The notes under the pieces: generated by a model
Told to the model about the DNA's origin: nothing
The model's input: the letters and a program-made list of their open reading frames with translations, nothing else
The model's database searches: none
NCBI GenBank assembly: GCA_021234155.1
Contig: JAJEKV010000093.1
Location: 370,001 to 434,000 of the forward strand
Direction of reading: 5' to 3'
Origin: Isoetes taiwanensis
Lineage: Eukaryota; Streptophyta; Lycopodiopsida; Isoetales; Isoetaceae
DNA length: 64,000 nucleotides
Program-made: the position numbers and the translations under genes
Shown here: positions 31,180 to 43,849 of the stretch, piece by piece
How the letters are laid out: each line of letters starts with the position of its first letter
How positions within the stretch are numbered: position 1 is the first letter of the stretch

Positions 31180-31835
31180 GCATCACTTGACTAATTTGAT
31201 TTTTGTCTCTTGCGGTCCTTATCTTGACCAAATAGTACATGCTTGGGAGCAATGAAAAGATCCAGTTCATTAAAGAAAGGTGCCGAGAAGAGGGTGGTGA
31301 CATCAGTTGGACATTCAAGCACGTGGCCCATAAAGGAACTCCTCATACAAATTTCTATCGTCTGTAAGTTGCTCCGTGACTAGGAGAGAGCTTCACGCGC
31401 CCTTTGCACTAGGTGGTTCATGTGTGAAGAGGGTGTAATGATTGTGCCCATACGACCACTATGGTCTCTTCACCCACTGTAATATATATTGTAATGAGCC
31501 CATTTATAAATATAAGGTATCTCAAGACTAGTATTTTTGGGTGATTAAGTAGATGATTTGCATAATTTTTGTTGGAATTTGTGATCTATCGTCTACCCAC
31601 CTAAGAAAATAGAGCCAAAATGTTCAACTAAGAATCTTTTTCAATTAGAACTTGATAGGTCTAATGCATGTTTGCGTTGCATTGTTCTTGTTCTCGACAC
31701 GCTATCCAAGAAAACTGGAAGAAAAGCTTGGATACACACTAATAGACAAAAATTCCAATTATGGTCAGTTTTCGGGTCGAGGTGCTTCTTTTTGTGTAAA
31801 TTAACAGGGTTCCGAAAAAAAATGGGAATGGAATG
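31180..31835. other. Stretch without a gene
   Basis: No frame over 60 codons and no repeat is recognised between the poly(T) tract and the second (GATA)n. Confidence 0.4.
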
Positions 31836-32010
<175 letters not shown>

Positions 32011-32569
32011 AAACAACAAAAGGGGCATGGAAGCCCAAAAGTACAAAAAAAAGAAAATGCCAATGCGAATGGTAGTTTTATGCTACTTAAGTTATCTAGA
32101 CATAGCCAATCCAAGAATTGGAAGGCTCATTGATCTAGAATGATTGATGCGCCACCACTCCTATACACTACCCATTTCTTTTGAAGGCAGGCTGCCCTTA
32201 CCTTGTAGAGCTCCTCTTTATGTTACACAATTGAATAGGAGAGAGGCCCTCCTGTACTAAGAAACTAGTCCCTCTAAGATAGTTGCCATGCTGAAGAACA
32301 TGTTGGCAGCTGAGAGCATCTTGAAATCAAACCAAAAGATGCCGAGGATAAGGTCTTGCTGCTCTCACCCGAGTAGTAGAGACAACTCTAGCAACCTTCA
32401 CATGCATGAGTCAGTGAAGAAATGTAAAACATCATCCACGTCTGAATGGGTGTCAATCTCTACCTTTGCAACCCAAATAATTTGCAAGTTTAGGGTCCTA
32501 GTAGCAGTAGATACTGAGGCAGCCTACTCCTGTTCGCGAGCTTGACATTGCAGCTCCTGATCCACTATG

Positions 32570-33000
32570 GATCCTGGAGATGTCTTTCTTCCTTGCTTGT
32601 AGAAGATAAAATGTCAAGTGCAGCATCAATCTGAGCTAGTCATGTAGAACAAGAAGTATCTCTACGAATCCAATCACGGAAAGATACTTGGGAGACCCTT
32701 TGTACAGAATCTGAACCTTGCCAAGCTCGAGGAGCATAAGACCTGGAAGAAAACCTTTGGAAGGTAGCAGGCCTATCAGGTGAAGTTTGCTTAGCTGTCA
32801 TAGATGCAAAAGGGTCGCGGGATCTGAGGATTTCTCTAAAGGTGGAAAATCTGGAGACGAATCACCATATTGTAGAGCCAAAGGATTAACATGAATGGAA
32901 GGAAAACCTTGCTGAAAACCACACAAATCAATCTGCATCAAGCCACCAGAGGATGGAGCTGCTGGCACTGCCATATTTACCAAAGGAAGGCTGAAATTGA
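32570..33000 (-). pseudogene. Frameshifted unidentified reading frame
   Basis: On the minus strand, 32983-32798 reads GGLMQIDLCGFQQGFPS and stops. A second frame just downstream continues as SPDRPATFQRFSSRSYAP and VSQVSFRDWIRRDTSCS. Composition is protein-like and Ser/Pro-rich. It could be a transposon ORF1 fragment, but I see no zinc knuckle or RRM to support this. Confidence 0.25.
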
Positions 33001-33887
33001 TGAGCCCAAATCCAGCCCCTAGTCTAACAAAGTTTCAACAAAGCCTACATTATTGAAAAGAGCTCCGGATGAACTTTCTAAAAAGCCAAAGAATGCAAAA
33101 AACAGAGATCGGATGCAAAAATTATGCCAAAACCTATCTTCCTCGCTCACTGCATACTCAAGAGCGCCTCCTCCTCGCAAATCAAGTGTACAAGAATAAA
33201 GCATTTACCTTCATCCAAAATAACAATATCTGCTCTTTTGGCCAGATTATCCTTGATGTAACATGTTAAGCCTATATTCCCTCTTCCTACTTAATGGGTC
33301 TTGTCTTTCCAGCACATGAATAGGCTATAGCCCTCGCCTTTTAGATGTCTCTTGCCACTGGGCCGCCAAGTTTCCACTAGGCATATTACATCATATTCAC
33401 TTGCCCGACTCAGGCATTCACTATCATTCCAAGTGTAGCTAGTGTAGTTCCAATACTACATTCAGATGGCCCCTAAGGGGTTCTCTTTCTCCTTTGCGTT
33501 CACACCTTGTGACGTGCCTTGCTTCAACAGAGCCTCCCACTGAGTCTTCCTATTGACCTTCCCGTACCGCTTCATTGCTTGGAAAATAATAGGCATTTTG
33601 TCCTCTAATATGAAAGCTCTACTTCTCTATTTTGTGATTTCTCCTTGATGATGTGTTGTGATTTTTCCTTGACGATGTTGACACAAGACTATGAGATGAC
33701 CCCATCTCAACTGCAAGGTATTGCTACATTTTCCATGGAGGTGTTGTCATTGTAATAGCAAGGAACATCATAATGCCTTTCATTTTGGAGGCTAAATATA
33801 TCTATGCTTGTGAGGGAAGAAAGTGGTCAAATGCGTGCTAAAAATTGAAAATATTATTGATGACTTTCAGCTTGAAGCATGCAATAG

Positions 33888-34005
33888 AAGAACAAGGTGT
33901 TGTGCACGGAGGGTTGCCCTCCATGGCCGGAGGGTGAAGTGGCTTAAATCGTACTTGAAAGTCATGTTTTTACAATCAATCAAAGTTGCTATTTTAAGAC
34001 ATTAA
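33888..34005 (+). repeat. Dispersed 'AACAAGGTG' repeat, copy 2 (no insert)
   Basis: AACAAGGTGTTGTGCACGG, GAGGGTTGCCCTCCATGG, CCGGAGGGTGAAGTGGCTT. It continues through AAGTCATGTTTTTAC to GCTATTTTAAGACATTAAC. GGAGGGTTGCCCTCC is itself a hairpin. The copy at 63.72 kb (minus) shares all of these words. Confidence 0.8.
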
Positions 34006-34178
34006 CATTTTGCGAAGGTGATGGTAGCCATTTGCATTACTAACTCCTCCTTAGATGTCGAGCTCCTCTTGGACTAGGATCCAGTTAGACACATGGACTC
34101 TGAGGCTTCAGTGTAAAAACATATTGTTGCTAGGTTACTAGTAATTATAATGGCAATGTTGTCAGGGTTGGTTATTGT

Positions 34179-34970
34179 GTGGAGGAAGTATTTACAAAAG
34201 AAAACTGTGGTGTTGCAAATCTTAGTTTCCAAGCTTGCCATGTAGTTGTTGGAGCGTTTTCCTATAATAATGCTTCAAACTGCAATGTAGGTGCCCATGA
34301 GCATCATGAAATAGAATATATGAACCTGATGCATATGCTCAAAATTCAGCCAGGTTATAGTGCTGCAAGGGCATACACAGCAATGAAGGGATATGCTGCC
34401 AGTGGTTAAGGAGCTGGAGGGGCATATAGAGCAATGAATGAGGGAGCTGCCTGCGGTTATAGTGAACATGCAAGTGGACTTGGAGGGGGCAGCTATGGAG
34501 CAACATCAAAAGCCAGAGGTGCTGCAGGAGTATATAAAGCGATGAATGATGGAGCTGCCAGCAATTACGGTGAAAATGCAAGGTATGGAGTAGCACCATC
34601 TGGATATAATAGTGGTGCATATGGAAGTGCACTTGGAGCAGGCAACTATGGAGCAACATCAAAAGCTAGAAGTGCTTGGGGTGCTAATTGTTGTGCAGGT
34701 GGCTACCCAAGCAGTGATGGTGCTGGTAACTATGGTGCAGCAGTGTGGGAATCAGGTGCAACAACTAGGCAGAATATTGCCAGTACACCAGAGTATAGTA
34801 GCTATGCCGCTGGGCAGACTGGTTGCAGCTATGCTCTAATCCATGGGATAATTAGGGGAGCGACTAGTATGGAGCATCAGGTGGGACTGCAGGCGTTGGA
34901 AACTATGCCAATAGTTTTATGGTTATGAAAGTACAGAATACCCTGATAACACTTGGGGATCTTGCAGTTT
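34179..34970 (+). pseudogene. Gly/Ala/Tyr-rich repeat protein remnant
   Basis: The frames 34179-34409 and 34434-34928, separated by a TAA, encode a low-complexity protein. Recurring blocks are AxxAYxAMxxGAAxxYGE and GxGxYGATSKARxAxG. Gly, Ala, Tyr and Ser dominate, resembling the disordered tails of plant hnRNP-type RNA-binding proteins. No RRM is present. The tail shifts frame near 34900, and an alternate frame gives a Tyr/Gly-rich end (YGYESTEYPDNTWGS). I infer a decayed 3' exon of an RNA-binding protein gene. Confidence 0.5.
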
Positions 34971-35462
34971 TTTAAAAATTATAGAGGTAATGTTGTTGCT
35001 AGAGCTAGACCTAGAAAAACTCCATCTGTTGCAAGTGGTGGAATCTGTTGGATGAGATGGTTTGGAGAAGGAGAAATGGAGTTAGTTTTATTTTTGAATT
35101 GGCTAAGAGCGCATCATAAAATCTTTCCCAAATATTCGTGTCGGCAGATGTAGAAAGTATTTTTTGTCTTGTGTTTCAGTTTCTTGTAGTAGTCAATCTT
35201 CTTGAGAGGGAGTGTTGGAATATGACAAAAAGATGACTATAGTCTTCTAGCCGTTAAGAGTAGATGAGATTACAGCATTTACCATTTGTTCCTAACTTCT
35301 AACTTCAAGGAACTCCTATTATATGTATTCGAATTGATAATGGAAGTACATAGTTGCTTCTTTGAAGCTGGCGCTTGCAATTCTCGTTTTCTAATAGCCA
35401 ATGGGTATCAGGGGAGTCATTCATGAAAGAACACAACTAGAAACAGGAACAAGGATCAAGTA

Positions 35463-35732
35463 TTGCGCACAGATATGAAAGGATGGGAGCAGGGCCTACT
35501 TTGGCCATGTTCGCGGCATTTGCAAGGAATCCAGAACTGTACATCTTCTGGCTCAGTTATCCAGGTGGAGATTAAAAATCCAGAAGCAGGGGCCTCTCTA
35601 CCTTATAACAATGCAGGAATGAAGAGAATGCAGAAATATGGGCCGTTCGAACCTTCTACCATCTGTAATGCCGAAACAGCCAAGGATGACGTGGAGGTGA
35701 CTTTCAGGCCAACAGAAAATTGGATCAACTAG
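35463..35732 (+). CDS. Unrecognised 89-residue frame
   Basis: An open frame starts MRTDMKGWEQGLLWP and ends EVTFRPTENWIN. I see no motif, signal or repeat. It may be chance or an exon. Confidence 0.2.
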   Translation: MRTDMKGWEQGLLWPCSRHLQGIQNCTSSGSVIQVEIKNPEAGASLPYNNAGMKRMQKYGPFEPSTICNAETAKDDVEVTFRPTENWIN

Positions 35733-35949
35733 ATGAGTGTATAAACGTATTAGGCTCGTCGCTTTCAGAAACCGGCCAGCGAAAGCAAAACACCAGTTAG
35801 ATTCATGGTTAAGAAGAAGTTCCCACGATTACAATTATTAGAATTGGCATTGAACTTTTTTTTTTGGAACTTCCAACAACAAAATTTTCTATTTGGCACC
35901 TAGTCCTTTAGACGAGGGGCTAGAATTTGCTTTGTAAGGTGTCTCTTCA

Positions 35950-37498
35950 CACATTGTTAAAGACGATCTTCTCTAGTATATGCAAATATATTGGACATGA
36001 GCACATATCCTGCAGCTGAGTGGGCATTTAAATAGACAATCTCCTTGAAGCACCGGTGTCCTACCTGAACATTACCATGCATATTGCAAGAGCTAAGCAA
36101 GGCATTCCATCCAGAAATATTTGTTTCAATGATACAAGTACAATGCAAAGCCAATGGCATGATGGCATAGTCCTCTATCATGGACTTGAAATACCAGTGC
36201 CCTTCATCCACCAGACCTGCACACAATCAAAATGTTAGTAAATGATAGCCCATCTGGTATTATATCAGCTTGTTGCATATTCTCAAAGCATTGTAACACA
36301 AGAGAACATTTTCCATGTTGTGCATATCCCCCAATCATTGCATTCCATGACACCTTGTCTTGCATTGGCAAATTCTCAAACACTATGCAGGCCTCGCTCA
36401 TGCCACCACATTTAGCATACATATCAAGGACATAATTTCCCGATGTTATGTCAAGTTGCTTGCTCATCTTGGCAATCTTATCATGGATACATCTACCCTG
36501 GTCTATAGCTCCAATAGTGGCATATGCTGACAAAGCAACTAGAAATGTGGCCTTGGAGGGTTCGATGTTTTCATGCTGCATCTTTGCAAAGCAATCTAAA
36601 GCCAGCAGACCTTCACCATGGCTTACATATCCTGCAATCATTGTGTTCCATGTAATCACATCTGGTTTTATGCCTTCAAGTTGCATCATGTCAAAACATT
36701 CTAGAGCAACAACAAGAAGCTATTACTGCTCTGCAAGTACCCAACAACCATCTCATTCCATGATACCGCATTCAACTTTGGAGCGAATGAACTGCTCATG
36801 AATAAGGCATCCTTGCTCAACTGTTGTTAAGCTAGCGCATGCATTCAAAAGGCTTAAAAACGTTATACCAGTTGGCTGCACACCTTCATATTGCATTTTT
36901 AAGAAACAATCTAGAGCAACAAGAAAGTCACCATGCTGAGAATATCCAGCTATTACAACATTCCAACATACCACATTTGACTCGATGCCTTCTTGTTGCA
37001 TCTCCATGAAACAAACTGAAGAAAGTAAAATTTCACCATGTTGGACATACCCAGATATCATTGCACCCCATGATACCACATTTCGATATGGCAGACTGCT
37101 AAAGACTTGAGCTGCTTCATCCAGACTTCCACATTTGGCATACATATTAGTTAAGGTACTCCCTATGAACACATATTTATGAAAACCACTTTTAATTACC
37201 CAATTGTGCACTAGTCTGCCATGGCTTACCTCCCCAATATAGGCAGATGCTTTTAGGATGCTTAAGAATACAAAATTATTTGGCTCTATATCTTCCTGGT
37301 GCATCCTTCCTAAACATTCTAGTGCAACAAAAAATTGGCCATGTTAAAGACGTCCTGTAATCATAGCATCCCATGATCTGCAAACCCACCTCTACAAACT
37401 GCAAGAACTGCTTTTGCTTTGAACGGAGCTGCTTTTGCTTTAAACATCAGAGTGCAAGACTGAATAGCCTGCGAAGAGTCATACGGATACCAACCTGT
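35950..37498 (-). pseudogene. PLS-type PPR pseudogene
   Basis: Minus-strand frames 37304-36753, 36689-36204 and 36226-35957 are successive pieces of one PPR gene. Motifs include TLTNMYAKCGSLDEAAQVF, NVVSWGAMISGYVQHG, CWNVVIAGYSQHGD, YVLDMYAKCGGMSEACIVF and KVSWNAMIGGYAQHGK. The last piece is the post-repeat region (GYVLMSNIFAY). At least two frameshifts break it, near 36720 and 36230. An acceptor-like GTTTGACAG at about 37499 suggests the exon began there after an intron in the 5' leader. The W/Q/H-rich 35-residue spacing differs from the 7.9-kb gene and resembles the fragment at 51.7-52.8 kb, so those two are likely relatives. Confidence 0.85.
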
Positions 37499-37499
37499 C

Positions 37500-38500
37500 A
37501 AACACAAATAAGAATGTATCTAGTCAATGATATTTAATATGAACAATTTAAAGAAAAACACTCCTCAAAAATCAGAGAATCCCTCATTTTAATGGCTTTA
37601 AATAAGTCCAAGCTAATTCTGTCACAAATAATCTATTTTATGGAGTAATATCAAGGCTCCACCTTGTTGCATACAAGGGCTTTGTAATCCTTACCAAACT
37701 GCTCAAAATATCATTAATATCCGTGTCTTTAACACTTCATGTGAATAGTAATAACTAAAACCATAATATTTTACGAACAGATAGCATATATGAGTAGAAG
37801 AGCAAGCTATTTGCGTAGCTATGGTATTTGTAAAAAAGTCACAGCAACACCATCATAATACAATTCTCCATAAACAGCCCTGAATCTTTATGGATTAAGT
37901 GTTGCATTATGTTTGCTTAAACCAGCATATGTACGCACTGACTTATTCAATCCAGCATCCTTTAAAACTATCAATTCCCTAACAAGTAGACAAGGCATAT
38001 AGCAGCGATCTGTCTACAACATACAATGATTATGCATTCTACAATATAAACAACTAGCAGGACTGTATCCAAGCAAAGCAATCAATTGGCAAAAAAAAAC
38101 TACGCGCTACTCATGCATACCCTACACTGCAATCACCAATGCCTCAATATATTTGGCCTGAAACAATACATAACATTACCCTGCATTGATATTTGTCCTA
38201 TAAAACTGGATTTTATAATAGAGCTTCCGGGATAGCCACAAAATAACCACGAAATTTTTCCTTGAATGTGAGAACATCTAGAATATCTAGTTGATATTAA
38301 AACATAAAATAGACCTGAGAAATGTCGCCTTGCCATCCAGAAGTTGTCGGTCTTTAGCATCGTTTGCAGTTGAGCCATTCTGCAGATATCTCCATGGAAC
38401 TCTCTTTTGTGCAAGAAAATAGAGCAGAGCACATTTTACCATTCCGCTTTTCCATAGATCGACTCTTCAACATGTTTAATAGCTGGTTTTCAACATATAG
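37500..38500. other. Leader/intron-like stretch upstream of the PPR pseudogene
   Basis: AT-rich sequence with no supported frame; probably 5' intron sequence of the PPR pseudogene on the minus strand. Confidence 0.35.
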
Positions 38501-38599
38501 AGCATAATAAACCGTTGCCAGCAATGTCGATTAAAACCCACGAATCTTACACAGTTCTATTTCTCGAACTGCCCAACTGATGAATTGGTTTCTGCTGCA

Positions 38600-38890
38600 G
38601 ATTGGAGCCGATTTGCGGCCTGCTTTGCTGATTCGAGAGCGGATTTGAGGTATGGATTGGATTAGAATCGGCATTGTTTCCCTAACTCGCGCAGGTGACC
38701 GCCAGTTTACAGGGAATAACACGTTTGGAGCAGTCACCAGCATCATGTCTTAGGTATATTCTAGCATATACCTAAGATATGCCACAAACCCACTTAAGCG
38801 AGGGTTTGCCCCCCTAACCCGATTGGGTTCCGTGGACGTTAAAATTTCCTCCCTCCCTCCCTCCCTCCCTCCCCCCTAGGGGCAACCCAA
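38600..38890 (-). repeat. Shared 5' module, copy 1 (also at 59.6 kb)
   Basis: Read on the minus strand it has GGGTTGCCCCTAGGG, GGGGCAAACCCTCG, AGTGGGTTTGTGG, a CATATC/GGTATA-rich part, then GGTGACTGCTCC and CCCTGTAAACTGGCGGTCA. The same words in the same order are at 59595-59730 on the plus strand. A 55-bp signature insert with microsatellite tail interrupts this copy only. Each copy leads into different downstream sequence: here the PPR leader, there an F-box fragment. Confidence 0.75.
38820..38880 (+). mobile_element. Signature insert with (CTCC)n tail, copy 5
   Basis: CCCCCTA, then ACCCGATTGGGTTCCGTGG, ACGTTAAAATTT and about 10 CTCC units, then CCCCCTA again. The empty site without the insert is readable at 59608-59630 (GCCCCTAAGGGGGCAA on plus). 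This gives a clean insertion of about 55 bp with a 7-bp target duplication. Confidence 0.8.
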
Positions 38891-39002
38891 AAATAAGGTT
38901 GCTAAATGGCCTCATTAGAAAAAAATCCCCTTAAATGCCACTAATATGGTTGTGTTTTGACAACAAAAAAAAAGGGGGCTTAAGAAATTGGGGAGCATGT
39001 TC

Positions 39003-39012
39003 CTAAAAAAAG

Positions 39013-39044
<32 letters not shown>
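39003..39044. repeat. Poly(A) tract
   Basis: A run of A interrupted by single G residues. No retroelement end is recognised to its left. Confidence 0.9.
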
Positions 39045-39045
<1 letters not shown>

Positions 39046-39059
39046 AGGGAGAACACTAA

Positions 39060-39890
39060 ATGGAAACATATGGTAAAGAGTGTATGACTATGGATTAGTC
39101 TACAAAGAAATGCTCAAGAAATAGGAACTAATTAGTTGCTGCAATCCACAATACTCGGTCAATTAAAGCTTTCTTGGTCCTAGGGTCCTTCCGTGTCTGT
39201 TAGATTCTTGTTCCGTTGTAGCTTCTTGATTTGTCTCGGTAGCAGGATAGTCAGATCTGGCCAAAAAATTGTATATAATATTTCTACTTTGGAGCATTTA
39301 GACATTCCCTTATACGTAAGTAAAAGGAAGTATTATGGCATCTACCTAATTGGTAAACATGACACAATGTCTATGCAAAGAACGTAGATACAAAGCTGGC
39401 TATGGCGCTTACAATACGGCAATCGTGAGAAGGCTTTCCAGGTCAGAAAGCGGTTCAATTTTTTAAAGCTGCACACACATCATGCATTTTCTCTGATTTT
39501 CTTATGCGATCATGAAAATGGCATGCTGCCCTTAGTGGAGCAGGTATATGCCGCTTGTTGCGTCCGATCCACAGTTTCCGCTTTAGTTCCACGACTCCAC
39601 CATGAATGCCCAGACATGTTTTGTGCCTTTCTTTGCCTCCTCTGCCGGAATTATCTTTCTATAGTCGACCTTGAAGATTTGAGGCTGCTTTTAGGGTAAA
39701 TTGAAGTCTAGTCTTGTAGCTTCGCCCATTCCTTCCTTCTAAACTAATGGTTTGGTGTATAGTCGCTTTCATGGCGAGTACCCAACAGGGTGGTTGGTGA
39801 TCTTTACAGACTTCTTCCATGTTAGTTGAATTTGCTTTTATACACCAAGAGAGATCAGATCTGTTGGAAGAAAAGATCCATATTACTTTG
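39060..39890. promoter_or_regulatory. Upstream region of the Rab gene
   Basis: No competing gene is seen. This is likely the promoter and 5' leader of the Rab GTPase, with no clear TATA box near the ATG. Pyrimidine-rich tracts at 39640-39740 would fit a leader intron. Confidence 0.35.
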
Positions 39891-39902
39891 TAAAGCTAGA
39901 AC

Positions 39903-40768
39903 ATGGCTTATGAAGACGAAGAACATTACTTATTCAAGGTAGTACTGATTGGAGATTCTGCTGTTGGCAAGTCAAATCTGTTATCCAAATATATCAGGAA
40001 TGAATTCAATTCTAATTCTAAGAGTACTATTGGAGTGGAGTTCCAAACACAGAACTTAGAAATAAATGGAAAAGATGTCAGGGCTCAGATATGGGACACT
40101 GCAGGGCAGGAAAGGTTTAGGGCCGTAACATCTGCCTATTACAGAGGAGCTCATGGTGCACTGGTTGTTTACGATATCAGCAGAAGGGAAACATTTGAAA
40201 ATGTAAAGAGATGGATAGACGAACTTCGGAGTAAGTTTGTGTAATTTGCTTTTTCTTTCTCTTGTTTGTTCAATTGTTTGTTTTTTTTCTTCCTACTTCT
40301 GTTCATTTTTGTTTGTATTTCTATTTCTTTGTTTTGTTGTTTCTTTAGGTTTATTTATTTATTTGCTGATTTATTGATTTCTTCCTGTGGCTATCACTTT
40401 CTGAGGTAATTTGATAACATGACCTAATTGCAGCATACTCTTCTGGAAGTGTGGTCACCATGTTGGTAGGTAATAAGCGTGATTTGGAGGATCTGAGGCA
40501 AGTGACGACTGAGGAGGCCACTGCTTTTTCAAAGGCTCAGGATTTATTTTTCGTCGAGACCTCGGCTTTAGATTCCACCAACGTCAATACTGCATTTCAG
40601 ATGGTGGTAGAGGAGATATTTCAGCTAAGTAGCAGAAGAATTACAGCCCCTGACAGCCCTAAGAAAACTGTGCTTCCTAAAGGTCAAATTTTAAACCCGT
40701 TGGCTGAGGTTGCAGATCATCCCAAGTCTTCATCTGCTAAGCCAAACACCTCTGCTTGCTGCTGGTAG
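39903..40768 (+). CDS. Rab11/RabA-type small GTPase (two exons)
   Basis: The CDS is 39903-40230 joined to 40434-40768, with a GTAAGT donor and TTGCAG acceptor, giving 220 residues. All G-box motifs are present: GDSAVGKS (P-loop), a STIGVEF switch I, WDTAGQE (switch II), NKRD and ETSAL. Switch regions and the sequence around [14 protein letters not shown] fit the Rab11/RabA family, which directs vesicle traffic between trans-Golgi, endosomes and plasma membrane. The C-terminus ends SACCW: a di-cysteine for geranylgeranylation, with Trp as an unusual last residue. The intron splits the Arg-Thr junction after the DELR helix, a position common in plant Rab genes. Length and integrity indicate a working gene. 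Exact subclass (A4/A5/A6) cannot be fixed by eye. Confidence 0.95.
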
Positions 40769-40769
40769 A

Positions 40770-41370
40770 GGAACATCTGCCATGCCAAAGTTTTACCCCA
40801 GACAGATTAGACAATGAGATAAGGTGTACATTGGAATTTATTTTTAAGCTTGCCAATTCTAGCATGGAAATCGAAGTTGGTATTGGCAGATATGTATCTA
40901 GCATGATAGGAAGCTTAAAATGAGATTTGTGTCCCAACCTTCTGTGCATATTTCAAATGGCAGTTTAATCATAGTTTCTTGTTTATATTAAGCTGACAGA
41001 AGCTGGATAGCTGCAGGCTATGGAAAAGTCTGCACATGTTCATGGCATTGTAAGCATAGACTATGATAACAATTTGTATTTACACTTCCCAATGAACTAC
41101 TTTTTGAAATCGACCAACCATTAGATGAAGATAAAATAAATGTATATCAGGTTCCTTTTTGGTCCAATATTTGAATTCATAGTCATAGGCAATGTCTCAA
41201 AGGCTATTATACTTTCCTCAAACAAATAGATGTTGTCAAAAGTTGGACTTCCTACTAACGTATTCACCTCTCAAGCAACAAAAATATAGATACAAAGGTA
41301 TATTTGATTATATATATTTCTCAAGCAAGGAAATGGTTACAAATGTATTTAGTCCAATCCATTCTCAGCT
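40770..41370. other. Rab 3' UTR and spacer
   Basis: AT-rich sequence with no supported gene. It probably includes the Rab 3' UTR. Confidence 0.5.
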
Positions 41371-41377
41371 TCTAAAA

Positions 41378-41478
41378 GCATATCTTGCACTTGATTGCTT
41401 TTCCTCTAGGGCAGCATATCTTGCACTTGATTGCTTTTCCTCTAGGCAGTATTGCACTTGATTTTTTTTCCTCTAGGC
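41378..41478. repeat. Three-copy 33-bp tandem repeat
   Basis: The unit ATCTTGCACTTGATTGCTTT followed by TCCTCTAGG occurs at about 41381 and 41417, and in shorter form at about 41450. It lies 115 bp left of the gypsy insertion. Confidence 0.9.
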
Positions 41479-41592
41479 CCAATAAAACTCTTTTCCAAAT
41501 GGAATATCAAATTTGGATTGTTCATGATTTCATTGATGAGCTTTCTTATACAATTGAAAGAATAATGGAAGTCGATATAACTCTCTCACTGT

Positions 41593-43170
41593 TGTGACGC
41601 TCCCTGAATATATACGACACCCGGGCCGTATACATATGAAGACTTTCCCCTTCCATGGCGACCATCTCGCCATGAACAGGGCCCTCCGTCTATCCCGGAC
41701 CATCTATAAAAGATGCCCGAGTGAAGGACACAGAGGGGTCATTCGGCCCACGCCTTCAATGGGACTCCTAAGTCGCGGAAGCATGAATACAAGGTTAGCA
41801 CACAGCATAAATCATATATAAATAACCACCACGAAGGGTGGCGCATCCATCCAAGTACCAACGACAAAGAATATGCATCTAAACCTAAGAAAACACCCCA
41901 AACCCCAGGTTCTACCCCGGTTCAGACTCCTGTGAGGATGAACTGACGGCTCGGTCTCAAGAGATCGCCAGACAGCAGGTATAACCCGGGCGCTATCGGC
42001 ATAGAACATCGGCTAGGGTTGTCCACTCCATCCGCCCCTCCTGTGCACACTTTGCAGATGGGTCGATCCACGCTATGGCTTCGCTATAGCCTTCCGGAGA
42101 CGCAGACTCAAGGTATCACCCTTTGAGCCTACTCCTGTGGTTCATGACGCTTCCGTCCGATGAGGCAGGTCGTGGAAGCCGCCCCTTCCGTGATTACAAA
42201 GGGTCCCATGGGTGAGCTAGAGAATACGTGCCGCATCAGCGACCCCCGCGATCCGCATTCGAATTTACTCACCCTAAATCTACTCAGTGCAAAGGTGCCC
42301 CATAACCGGGTCACACCTCTACACCTGGGAGTGTCGGACTCCATACCCGTCCTCTACGTGACCGGGCCATCGTGCCTAGCCCATCAGAGGAGTCTCGGGA
42401 GCCTTTTATGTTCATGCAAGACCCCACCGCCACTTCACCATCAAGGCCCCTTCTCTCGGTGCTAAGCCATACCATAGCGCCTACGACCCGGTGGTCTCTT
42501 GTACACAGCCGCTAAACTAATGGGAATATTACGGGGGCTCTATCTAGGAACATACTATCGCACATGAGCTCAGAGGTCTCTACCCCCCCCCGCTTAATGG
42601 AAGCTACCCAAATACTTCATAGATACATCGATCATTCCTTAACAGAGCACCATTCATAATTGAGAAGTAATCCTACTTACCACAGAAGGGTTAATCTCAA
42701 TAAAGGCAAATCAGAAAAAAATACTGAAGTACTATCCTACAAATCACAAGCTAAACTACTACTAACCCGATGTTTTCTACTGGAACCATTATCGTGGGTG
42801 CTTCCATATTGTCAGAATTAGGGTGGGCGACGCCTAGTGGTTGTTCAAATGATTTGGGGATTTAGCAATCCTTGGACGCCAATCGCTTCCTTGGGCCATT
42901 GGTCGATTATGGTTGATATGGGGGTGGTGATCCACCTTGATGGTTCCAATTAGTATTCACCATGCTGGCCAATCGAGTTTGGCCAGGTGGCACCTTCCTA
43001 AACCATAATTAGCTTAATTATCCTTCTTAAGTATTAATTCCTTAATTATAGGTTATTATCCTTAATGATTAAATTAGCCCTAGGTTACTATACCCCATGG
43101 TGGCGTATCTATACTGGGTGACGTGTCAATGTATTTATACGTATACCATATAAATACTTGAAATGTCACA
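41593..43170 (-). repeat. 3' LTR of the gypsy element
   Basis: 1,578 bp, TG...CA, highly similar to 55447-57045 with many short indels. Its left edge abuts the ACTGT target duplication. Confidence 0.93.
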
Positions 43171-43185
43171 TTCTCCCCTCCTTAG
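43171..43185 (-). promoter_or_regulatory. Polypurine tract
   Basis: On the minus strand TAAGGAGGGGAGAA abuts the 3' LTR start (TGTGACATTT). It is the expected plus-strand primer in reverse transcription. Confidence 0.85.
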
Positions 43186-43840
43186 AATTAATGATGTCCT
43201 CAGCATTAGGGTTAGATACAAATATAGGACATGACATTATGAAGGAAGGTAATTCCTTATTTCCGAAGGTAGTATATTAAGAACTTTTAAAGTTTAAAAC
43301 AGTTTAAGCACCGAGGTGCATTTCACATGAGTATCATAATCCAAAAGTTCAAGGACCGAAGTCCAATATCAACATCAGAGTAGCAACAAAACAAGACGTG
43401 TAGACAAAATAAAACCGAAGAAATGGGGCCATCAGCAACCCTCTAACATGGGCAGGTCACGTACTGCTCACTGGCCTACACATGTGAGTATATCAGTATA
43501 TATAATTAGACTGTGGTTGAAGGGACCACCCCCTATAATAAATAAAAGAAAACCCTATCTACCAGGGAACCTATCATGTCTATGGTTTGCAATTCATTGC
43601 AGCATAGGGAATGGTCAAGTTCCCATTATAGCCGAGATATGAACGCAGCCTATTAACTATATGCTCTCCAAACAAGTCGTGGTCAGGTCAACATTGATAG
43701 TACACCACGTCCTAGAGAACACAAAGGTGATCTCATCATCGGTAACTATTATTATTTACGATGCATCTACCCCTCTAGAGCGCTACTCTTGGCAATCAAG
43801 CTTCGAAGCTTACCGCCGGCTACGGGGTTGATAGCATCGT
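43186..43840. other. Untranslated part between integrase and 3' LTR
   Basis: No frame is supported; it is the expected 3' non-coding region of the element. Confidence 0.5.
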
Positions 43841-43849
43841 TGATGGTGC

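Noticed and set aside
41378-41478. CRISPR-like array
   Set aside because: Three direct 33-bp units without spacers in plant DNA; a simple tandem repeat.
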